Of a stretch of 64,000 nucleotides of DNA, positions 54,561-62,700 are shown piece after piece. How positions within the stretch are numbered: the first letter of the stretch is position 1; every line of letters starts with the position of its first letter. The notes under the pieces are model-generated. The model ran no database searches and was not told the origin of the DNA. It was given only the letters and a program-made list of their open reading frames with translations. The position numbers and the translations under genes are program-made. Location: contig NZ_JAHSTS010000001.1 of assembly GCF_019145435.1 (NCBI RefSeq), positions 1,998,001-2,062,000 of the forward strand. The letters are read 5' to 3'. The DNA comes from Pseudomonas ekonensis (GTDB taxonomy: Bacteria; Pseudomonadota; Gammaproteobacteria; Pseudomonadales; Pseudomonadaceae).

Positions 54561-55582
54561 TGCTGACGCTATCTCCCATCGGACAGCGCCGCTGGGCGCG
54601 GTTCAAGGCCCACCGGCGCGGCTGGTGGTCGCTGTGGCTGTTTCTGGCGCTGTTCGGCCTGAGCCTGGGCGGCGAGCTGATCGCCAACGACAAGCCGCTG
54701 GCCGTGTCGTTTCAGGGGCGGTGGTTCTTCCCCGCGTTCGAGCGCTACACCGAGCGGGATTTCGGCGGCGAGCTGCCGTTCCAGCCCGACTACCGCAGCG
54801 CCCAGGTGCGCGGCCTGATCGAGGGGCAGGGCGGGCGGCTGTGGTTTGCGCCGATCCCGTTCGGCTTCGACACGGTCAACTACGACCTCACGGAACCTGC
54901 GCCGAGCCCGCCGACCACGGACAACTGGCTGGGCACCGACGACCAGGCGCGGGACGTGCTCGCCCGGGTGATCTTCGGCACGCGGGTGTCGCTGCTGTTC
55001 GCGTTGGCGCTGACGGCGGCGAGCGCGCTGATCGGTATCGCCGCCGGCGCCCTGCAGGGCTACTACGGCGGTTGGACCGACCTGTTCGGGCAGCGGCTGC
55101 TGGAGGTCTGGTCGGGGCTGCCGGTGCTGTACCTGCTGATCATCCTGTCCGGGTTCGTCGAGCCGAACTTCTGGTGGCTGCTGGGCATCATGGCGCTGTT
55201 CTCCTGGCTCAGCCTGGTGGACGTGGTGCGCGCCGAGTTCCTGCGCAGCCGGGGGCTGGAATACGTGAAGGCGGCGCGGGCGCTGGGCGTGGGCGACGGC
55301 CAGGTGATGCTGCGGCACATCCTGCCCAACGCCATGAGCGCGACCCTGACCTACCTGCCGTTCATCCTCACCGGGGCCGTCTCGACCTTGTCGGCGCTGG
55401 ATTTCCTCGGCTTCGGCATGCCCGCCGGCAGCGCGTCGCTGGGCGAGCTGATCGGCCAGGGCAAGCAGAACCTGCAAGCGCCGTGGCTCGGCCTGACGGC
55501 GTTCTTCGCGTTGGCCCTGATCCTGTCGCTGCTGGTGTTCATCGGCGAGGCCTGCCGCGATGCGTTCGACCCGCGATCATGA
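54560..55582 (+). CDS. yejE: YejE-like peptide ABC permease
   Basis: 340 residues. It has an N-terminal cytoplasmic/first-helix part (RGWWSLWLFLALFGLSLGGE), the periplasmic insert with PIPFGFDTVNYDL, then the family's DNWLGTDDQARDVLARVIFG and the coupling loop YVKAARALGVGDGQVMLRH. It starts at a TGATG overlap with yejB and ends 14 bp before the ATPase start. Pairs with YejB as the channel. Confidence 0.94.
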   Translation: MLTLSPIGQRRWARFKAHRRGWWSLWLFLALFGLSLGGELIANDKPLAVSFQGRWFFPAFERYTERDFGGELPFQPDYRSAQVRGLIEGQGGRLWFAPIPFGFDTVNYDLTEPAPSPPTTDNWLGTDDQARDVLARVIFGTRVSLLFALALTAASALIGIAAGALQGYYGGWTDLFGQRLLEVWSGLPVLYLLIILSGFVEPNFWWLLGIMALFSWLSLVDVVRAEFLRSRGLEYVKAARALGVGDGQVMLRHILPNAMSATLTYLPFILTGAVSTLSALDFLGFGMPAGSASLGELIGQGKQNLQAPWLGLTAFFALALILSLLVFIGEACRDAFDPRS

Positions 55583-55596
55583 ATCAAGGAGCTGAC

Positions 55597-57183
55597 ATGG
55601 GTGACAACCTGATTGAAATGCGCGGCCTGCGGGTGGCGTTCAACGGCCATGAGGTGGTGCACGGCATCGACCTCGACATCCGTCCAGGGGAGTGCCTGGC
55701 GCTGGTGGGCGAATCCGGCTCCGGCAAGTCGGTGACCGCCCACAGCATCCTGCAATTGCTGGATCCTTCTGCCACGCAGGTGCGCGGCAGCATCCGCTAC
55801 CAAGGCGAGGAACTGCTCGGCGTTCATGAGCGCTATCTGCGCCAGTTGCGCGGCAACCGCATCGCCATGATCTTCCAGGAGCCGATGAGCTCGCTCAACC
55901 CGCTGCACACCGTCGAGCGGCAACTGGGCGAAAGCCTGGCGCTGCACAAGGGGCTGGCGGGGGCGGCGGCGCGGCGGCGGATCGTGGAATTGCTGGAGCT
56001 GGTGGGCATCCAGCATCCGCGTGAGCGCTTGAAGGCCTATCCGCACCAACTGTCCGGCGGGCAGCGGCAACGGGTGATGATCGCCATGGCGCTGGCCTGC
56101 GAGCCCCAGTTGCTGATCGCCGACGAGCCGACCACCGCGCTGGACGTCACCGTGCAGCGCAAGATTCTCTTGCTGCTCAAGACGCTGCAAAAGCGGTTGG
56201 GCATGGCGCTGCTGATCATCAGCCACGACCTGAACCTGGTGCGCAACCTGGCCCAACGGGTGGCGGTGATGCGCAGCGGCGTGATCGTCGAGCAGGCGGC
56301 GTGCGAGCAACTGTTCCGGGCGCCGCAGCATCCCTACAGCGTCGAACTGCTCAACGCCGAGCCCGGTGGCGCGGCGTTGTGCCGGGAGTCGACGGAGAAC
56401 CTGCTACAAGTGCGCGGCCTGAACGTGCGCTTCAGGCTCGGGGGCGGCTGGCTGCGGCCCGCGTCGTACCTGCATGCGGTCAACGGCATCGACCTGCACC
56501 TGCAACGGGGCAAGACCCTGGGCATCGTCGGCGAGTCCGGCTCGGGCAAGTCCACCCTCGGCCAGGCGATCCTGCGGCTGATCGACGCCGAGGGCAGCAT
56601 CCGTTTCGAGGGCGAGGCCCTGGAGGCCCTGAGCGGCAAACGGCTGCGGCCGCTGCGCAAGCGCCTGCAAGCGGTGTTTCAGGATCCGTTCGGCAGCCTA
56701 AGCCCGCGCCTGTGCGTGGCGCAGATCATCGCCGAGGGCCTGTTGGTGCACACCGCCATGAATGCGCAGGAACGCGAGCAGGCGGTGATCGAGGTGCTGC
56801 GGGAGGTCGGCCTGGATCCGGCCGTGCGCCACCGTTATCCCCACGAGTTCTCCGGCGGGCAGCGCCAGCGCATCGCGATCGCCAGGGCGCTGGTGCTCAA
56901 GCCGGACCTGATCCTGCTGGACGAACCGACCTCGGCGCTGGACCGCACGGTGCAGAAACAGATCGTCGCGCTGCTGCGCCGCTTGCAGGAGGAACACGGG
57001 CTGACCTACCTGTTCATCAGCCACGACCTGGCGGTGGTGCGGGCGCTGGCCCATGACCTGATCGTGATGAAGGACGGCGAGGTGGTGGAGCGGGGGGAGA
57101 CCGCCGAGCTGTTCCGTTCGGCGCGGCACGCGTATACGCGGGAGTTGCTGGCGGCGTCGTTTGCAGGCGGTCCGGCACACTGA
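55597..57183 (+). CDS. yejF: YejF-like fused double ABC ATPase
   Basis: 528 residues with two complete ATPase modules, as in YejF. Module 1: Walker [11 protein letters not shown], signature [15 protein letters not shown], Walker [13 protein letters not shown]. Module 2 (from residue ~270): Walker [12 protein letters not shown], signature [15 protein letters not shown], Walker [16 protein letters not shown] 55597 follows AAGGAG; ATG 55579 would add six residues. Last gene of the importer operon. All motifs intact, so both sites should hydrolyse ATP. Confidence 0.94.
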   Translation: MGDNLIEMRGLRVAFNGHEVVHGIDLDIRPGECLALVGESGSGKSVTAHSILQLLDPSATQVRGSIRYQGEELLGVHERYLRQLRGNRIAMIFQEPMSSLNPLHTVERQLGESLALHKGLAGAAARRRIVELLELVGIQHPRERLKAYPHQLSGGQRQRVMIAMALACEPQLLIADEPTTALDVTVQRKILLLLKTLQKRLGMALLIISHDLNLVRNLAQRVAVMRSGVIVEQAACEQLFRAPQHPYSVELLNAEPGGAALCRESTENLLQVRGLNVRFRLGGGWLRPASYLHAVNGIDLHLQRGKTLGIVGESGSGKSTLGQAILRLIDAEGSIRFEGEALEALSGKRLRPLRKRLQAVFQDPFGSLSPRLCVAQIIAEGLLVHTAMNAQEREQAVIEVLREVGLDPAVRHRYPHEFSGGQRQRIAIARALVLKPDLILLDEPTSALDRTVQKQIVALLRRLQEEHGLTYLFISHDLAVVRALAHDLIVMKDGEVVERGETAELFRSARHAYTRELLAASFAGGPAH

Positions 57184-57210
57184 AACGCCGTTTTTCCCGT
57201 GCCCGAAAAC

Positions 57211-57239
57211 ACGAATCCCGCCACAAGGGCGGGATTCGT
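57211..57239 (-). terminator. Strong convergent stem-loop between yejF and the SCP2 gene
   Basis: ACGAATCCCGCC (57211-57222) and GGCGGGATTCGT (57228-57239) are a perfect 12-bp inverted repeat with a 5-nt loop. On the minus strand it is followed by GTTTTCG. It probably terminates the leftward SCP2 transcript, and perhaps also the importer operon from the other side. Confidence 0.8.
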
Positions 57240-57268
57240 CGGTCGCTCGGGATCAGGGAAACCGAAGC

Positions 57269-57586
57269 TTACGCCGGGAACAGCTCGGACAGTTTCATCG
57301 ACAGCATCATGTCGCCTTCGACGCGCAGTTTGCCGCCCATGAAGGCCTGCATGCCGTCGGTCTCGCCGGAAACGATGCCTTTGAGGGTGTCGCTGTCCAG
57401 CACCAGGGTGCAGTTGGCGTCGGCGTTTTCGCCTTCCTGGATTTCGCAGGTGCCATCCTTGACGATCAGCGCGTAGTGCTTGTCTTCGTCAGTGATGTTG
57501 AAACCGAAGACCAGGTCCAGACCGGCGGCAGCGGCTGGGTTGAACTTGGCTTTCATTGCTTCGACAGCTTTTGCTACATCGCTCAT
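57269..57586 (-). CDS. SCP2 sterol-binding domain protein
   Basis: 105-residue single-domain protein of the SCP2 lipid-binding fold: MKAKFNPAAAAGLDLVFGFN, ALIVKDGTCEIQEGENADAN and FMGGKLRVEGDMMLSMKLSELF. The start at 57586 follows AAGGAA; the in-frame Met at 57604 lacks a site. Such proteins carry hydrophobic molecules in the cytoplasm or help phospholipid/ubiquinone metabolism. It probably shares a transcript with the phosphatase gene 57 bp upstream. Confidence 0.9.
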   Translation of the reverse strand: MSDVAKAVEAMKAKFNPAAAAGLDLVFGFNITDEDKHYALIVKDGTCEIQEGENADANCTLVLDSDTLKGIVSGETDGMQAFMGGKLRVEGDMMLSMKLSELFPA

Positions 57587-57643
57587 GGTGTGTTCCTTGA
57601 TCAAGTGATTTCAGTGACCGCGCAGGTCACAACGAACCGGCGC

Positions 57644-58366
57644 TCATCGGAAGGTGATGAGGTCCGGAGCCTTCAACAGTTGCAGGTGCGCATGGTTGTT
57701 GAAGGAAGCCAACGCCACCTCTCGACCGCGGAACTTCAGCTGGTTGAGCGAGGTGTTGACGATTTGCCAGTTCAACTCAAAGGCCTGTTTGGCAGGCATT
57801 TGCGTAATGAGGTGGAGCAGGGCGGTGATGGTGCCGCCGGAGGTGAAGACGGCGATCTTCTGCGTGCTGTCCGCCTGCTCGAGGATCCGCTGCAGGCCCG
57901 CCTGCACCCGGTCGACGAACGCCAGCCAGCTTTCCAGGCCCGGCGTGTCGTAGGTGCCGGTCAGCCAGCGTTCGATGATCAGCGCGAAGATGCGCTGGAA
58001 CTCGCCGCGGTTCTGTGCGGCGTTGCGCAGGATGTCCAGGGCCTCGGGCTCTTCCGGCAGCATGGCCGGAAGCAGGGCGCGGATCACCGCGTCGGCGTCG
58101 AACTCATTGAAGGCGGAGTCGATTTCCAGTGTCGGCACCGGCAGGCCGACAGCGGCGAACTGTTCCAGCGCGCTGTTGGCCGTGTGCTGCTGGCGACGCA
58201 GGTCGCCGGACAGGCAGCGGTCGAAACTGACGCCCAGCCCGGCGAGGTGCCGACCGAGGATTTCTGCCTGGCGCACACCGGTCGGCGACAGGACGTCATA
58301 GTCGTCTGCGCCGAAGGAGGCCTGGCCATGTCGAATCAGATAGATGCTGCCCACGTCCGCTGTCAT
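57644..58366 (-). CDS. Histidine phosphatase family protein
   Basis: 240 residues. The catalytic motif LIRHGQASFGADDYDVLSP holds the phospho-acceptor His and first Arg near residue 13; the second Arg is in FDRCLSGDLRRQQHTA, the acid is in FNEFDADAVI, and the late His region is FTSGGTITALLHL. No signal peptide. It could be a phosphoglycerate mutase-like or small-metabolite phosphatase. The SCP2 gene follows by 57 bp. Confidence 0.92.
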   Translation of the reverse strand: MTADVGSIYLIRHGQASFGADDYDVLSPTGVRQAEILGRHLAGLGVSFDRCLSGDLRRQQHTANSALEQFAAVGLPVPTLEIDSAFNEFDADAVIRALLPAMLPEEPEALDILRNAAQNRGEFQRIFALIIERWLTGTYDTPGLESWLAFVDRVQAGLQRILEQADSTQKIAVFTSGGTITALLHLITQMPAKQAFELNWQIVNTSLNQLKFRGREVALASFNNHAHLQLLKAPDLITFR

Positions 58367-58563
58367 CCCGGCACGTTGAAGGTTGTGGCGAGGTTATGAG
58401 GATGATCGGGTGCTGTCAATGAAAAAACATACGCTTGTTTGAAATGCCCGTTACAGCCCTGTTGCCAGAGGTTTCACCGCTGGCTGTCAGGGCGGTGCAT
58501 GGGTATGCTGAAGCCATCCCGCGCGCGCCCGTTTGAAGCCGCGCCTTGTTTTAAGGAGCCTCC

Positions 58564-59586
58564 GTGGAGTTTTTCACCGAATACGCCAGCTTCCTGGCCA
58601 AGACCGTGACCCTGGTGGTCGCCATTCTGGTGGTGCTGGCCAGTTTCGCCGCATTGCGCAGCAAAGGGCGGCGCAAGTCCGCCGGCCAATTGCAGGTCAG
58701 CAAGCTCAATGATTTCTACAAAGGGTTGCGCGAGCGACTGGAACAGAGCCTGCTCGACAAGGACCAGCTCAAGGCCCTGCGCAAGGGCCAGGCCAAGGCA
58801 GAGAAGAAGCAGAAGAAGCAGCACGAGACCAAGCCGCGGGTGTTCGTGCTCGACTTCGACGGTGACATCAAGGCATCGGCCACCGAGAGCCTGCGTCACG
58901 AAATCACCGCGTTGCTGACCCTGGCCTCGCCCAAGGACGAAGTGGTGCTGCGCCTGGAGAGCGGCGGCGGCATGGTGCACAGCTACGGGCTGGCGTCGTC
59001 GCAACTGGCACGCATCCGCGAGGCCGGCATTCCGCTGACGGTGTGCATCGACAAGGTCGCCGCCAGCGGCGGCTACATGATGGCGTGCATCGGCCAGAAG
59101 GTGATCAGCGCGCCGTTCGCGATCCTCGGCTCCATCGGTGTGGTCGCGCAGTTGCCCAACGTCAACCGCCTGCTGAAGAAGCACGACATCGACTACGAGG
59201 TGCTGACCGCCGGCGAGTACAAGCGCACGCTGACGGTGTTCGGCGAAAACACCGAGAAGGGCCGGGAGAAGTTCCAGCAGGACCTGGACATCACCCATCA
59301 GCTGTTCAAGAACTTCGTGGCCCGTTACCGCCCGCAACTGGCCATCGATGAAGTGGCCACCGGCGAGATCTGGCTGGGCATGGCCGCGCTGGACAAGCAA
59401 CTGGTGGACGAACTCAAGACCAGCGACGAATACCTGGCCGAGCGGGCCAAGCAATCCGAGCTGTATCACCTGCACTACGCCGAACGCAAAAGCCTGCAGG
59501 AACGCATCGGCATGGCGGCCAGCGGTTCGGTGGACCGTGTGCTGCTGAACTGGTGGGGCCGTTTGACCCAGCAGCGTTTCTGGTAA
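58564..59586 (+). CDS. sohB: SohB-type inner-membrane serine peptidase (S49)
   Basis: 340 residues starting at GTG 58564 (AAGGAGCC just upstream). An N-terminal membrane helix (residues 10-32, TVTLVVAILVVLASFAAL) is followed by a charged S49 N-terminal domain and the protease domain: nucleophile Ser in KVAASGGYMMACIG, followed by the Lys general base in EYKRTLTVFGENT. The lone Ser-Lys dyad arrangement matches SohB rather than SppA (which is about twice as long). Followed by a 13-bp stem-loop. Confidence 0.93.
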   Translation: MEFFTEYASFLAKTVTLVVAILVVLASFAALRSKGRRKSAGQLQVSKLNDFYKGLRERLEQSLLDKDQLKALRKGQAKAEKKQKKQHETKPRVFVLDFDGDIKASATESLRHEITALLTLASPKDEVVLRLESGGGMVHSYGLASSQLARIREAGIPLTVCIDKVAASGGYMMACIGQKVISAPFAILGSIGVVAQLPNVNRLLKKHDIDYEVLTAGEYKRTLTVFGENTEKGREKFQQDLDITHQLFKNFVARYRPQLAIDEVATGEIWLGMAALDKQLVDELKTSDEYLAERAKQSELYHLHYAERKSLQERIGMAASGSVDRVLLNWWGRLTQQRFW

Positions 59587-59595
59587 AACCGTCAG

Positions 59596-59627
59596 GCGCC
59601 TTGTCTGCATCGTTGCGGGCAGGGCGC
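59596..59627 (+). terminator. Stem-loop downstream of sohB
   Basis: GCGCCTTGTCTGC (59596-59608), loop ATCGTT, GCGGGCAGGGCGC (59615-59627): 13 pairs including three G-U. No strong T-run follows, so it may be a weak or Rho-aided terminator for sohB. Confidence 0.55.
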
Positions 59628-59783
59628 TTGGCACATTCAAGTGTTGAATGTGCGGTGCATATCTATTTCAAAGTTCCATATTGTTGTTGTCTGCCTCGGT
59701 TCAATGATCAGGTATTCCCGCTTTTTTCATGAATGTCCAAACCTTAAGCTGTTTTTTCAAAATGGCATGAAAGGTTGTTCTAC

Positions 59784-62700
59784 ATGGACGTTGAAGAGAC
59801 TCAAACTACCCCTCCGCAGATATCCCCTGCTCAGCAAGGCGTATTCTTCGAACTGCTGAAGAAGCAGATACCGGCCTGGATGCTGGAATCATCGCAAGAG
59901 TCCAGGGCAGCGTTGTATGCAAGTCTGAAATCCGGCTTTCGCTCCCGATTCGCAGTGCTTGAAGAATTGCGCGCCTTCAAGTCCCCGGAACGTTTTTGTG
60001 CACCGCTGCTGGCCAAGGCGTTGTCGGCAAAGCTGGTCGAGCCTGTACAGGTTGAAGGCATCATTTTCCAACATGTTCGCTCTACTTCGAGTCTGCTTGG
60101 GCTGAGAAAGAAACTGGTGCTGCCAATCGACCGCGATCTGTTGGGGGCCGCCTGCGAAAACTTCGAACTCAGCGAAACTCGCGCAGAAAACTATCATGAA
60201 AGTTCATTGATATATGTCCCGGAACGAATCACCGGACACACCCACAGGATTCTCCCGATCCGCCCCCATGAGTTTGCGCAACTTTGCCGTGTGCTGGATC
60301 TGGGCAAAAGCTATCAGGCCCATGTGTCTGAGTTCTTCGGAGACAAGGCGCAACATGGCAGGCTGCGAAAGAAGGCGGTGGATTGCCTGAAAGACCGGTT
60401 TGAGGTTGAGCGGCATCTTGCGTATATGCAAAGGCATATAGGAAAGGATGTCTATGAGATGTTGAAGTCCGTCGTCGAGCGCAAGCCGTCGATCACTTTG
60501 GGCAAGAACACGTTGGGCTATCAACAGCTCAACATGCTCGACACGACACTCAATGGTCCGATGTTCATCGGGCCCGTCAGCGAGCATGTGGATGATGACT
60601 ACCGGTGCGTTGTGTACATGCCGGGAGATCCATCGCACCCATTGAAGGAATATGCCTCGTTCTCCCTGTTCGAGGTGGAGTTGAGCCGTCGCTTGAAGTC
60701 ACCCGCCTTCCGCCAATTCTTCATGCGCTTCATCAAACTGGAGGATCGGGCCAGGTTTCTTGAAAAACTGGATAAAGGCCTTGCAGTAAAGGTCTTCCGT
60801 TGGAACAGCAGTTTCGTGCAGGTCGATGGGCGTGACCTGGACGCCGAAAGCGATGACGACCTGTTTCTGGCGATCTATCGACAGCATGCCGAGCAAGTGC
60901 TGGCCGATGCCCGCTTGCTCGTGGTTCCGACCGACGACGAAGATGAGAAGAGCCGGCTGGCGAGGCTCGAAACCTACAAGGCCATTGGCCTCAACGCATT
61001 GGTGTTCATGGGGACATTCGTTCCGATGGTGGGCGAGGTTCTGTTCGCCGTCGCCGGCATCCAGCTGCTGGCGACAGTCTATGAAGGGGTTTCCCATTGG
61101 GCCGCCGGGGAACAGGAACAGGCGGCGGACTGCCTGTTCGATACCATCGAGAACCTGATCTTGATGACGGCACTGGGTACGGCCGCCAAGGGGGGAAGCA
61201 GCCTCTTCAAAGTCGTGAGGCAGAGCGATTTCGTCTCGCGATTGCGCAAGGTGCCGATTTCGCCCGACGGTATGCGCTTGTGGAAGCCCGACCTTACGCC
61301 CTATCGCGCAAAGCAAAGCCTTCCCCAAGGACTTGAGGCGAGCGGGCAAGGGCTTGTCACGTTTGGCCGCAAGCAGTATTTGAACATCGGTGCGGATCAC
61401 TTTGCGGTCGAGCCCAGGTCAGGCACGAATGTCTGGGACGTGCTCCCGCAGCAGTCCGAACGATATCTGCCTGTACTCGAAACCAACGGTGCCGGTGCCT
61501 GGCGGCACGACGCCGAGCTGTTCCAGGACTGGAGTCCGCTGACCTTGTTCCGGCGCCTCGGTTACCGCGCAGAAAATGTGCCGGATGCCCAGGCCTCGCA
61601 GATTCTGGCTGTCACCGGCGTGGAGGCGCCTCAACTGCGCCGCGTGTTTGCCGAGCGCCGCAAGCCGATGGCGACATTGGTGGACACGGTCAGGCGATTT
61701 CGCGCCGACATTGCCGTCAATCGGTTCATCGAGCAGATGGGCAAACCGACATCTGCCCCGGCTGCCGATGCTGACCTGCAACTGTTCCTGCTGACATCTT
61801 CCGCCGACTGGCCCAGAGACACGGTCGTGAGTGTTGTCGACACTCTCGGCAACGAAACCAAGCGCTACGGCCCGACGACGGCGGCGCAGCAACTGAGGCT
61901 CGGTCAAGAGCTTTTGCGTAAGGGAACGTTTTACCCATCGCTCTTGGCGGGCCTCAAGACCCCGCAACGGCATCGGCTGCTGGGCATCACCTCCCAAGAC
62001 CCGGCCAGCCAGACTGCAGCGCTCGTGGAAATGCTCGCCAACGATGCCGAACGCCTGCGGCTGAAGTTGTTTGAGCGGCTGGATGTGCGCACCGACATCA
62101 GCAGCGAGCCGCTGACGGCTCCGGTGAGGGTGGCGTTCCCCGGATTGCCGGGTGCGGTCGCCGATGAGTTGGCTCTCAATGCCGACGCCAGTGAATGGCA
62201 ACAGCTCGAAGCCGGCAAGCTGCCGTTGCGCATCGGTGAGGAGGCACGGCGATACTCGCAAGTGGTGAGCCTGAATCGCGCCTATGAGGGGCTCTATCTT
62301 GACGCCCCGCGCGACTTGAACACGGATCTGGTCGTGCTCGACACGTTGGCCGGTCTGCCCGGCTGGCCACAGGATGTGTTCATCGAAATCACGCAGCAGG
62401 GGCGGTCTTCCGGCGACAAGGCCCGGACAGGCCCGGTCGGCGCCCGGCACAACGTGCTGCTCAAGGCGTTCGGGTCGCATTACCGGGCGGTCGATGGCAA
62501 TGGAAAGTTGCTGGCAGGGTCGTCCTCGAACACCCGCGCGCATTTTTTCCAGACGTTGTGGCAGAGCCTGCCTGTCCACGCAAGGAAAGCGCTGGGTGTC
62601 GAGAAGGATGATTCGGCCGTGGACTTGCGCCGGAAAATCACCGCGTCAGCCCTGCAACGGCGTGATGATATCGCCCGTTTGGTGGCCGGGCAGTCGTGGC

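Noticed and set aside
59641..59859. A 72-codon plus-strand frame upstream of the toxin gene
   Set aside because: It overlaps the toxin start in another frame and lies in the A/T-rich leader; no ribosome site or known domain.
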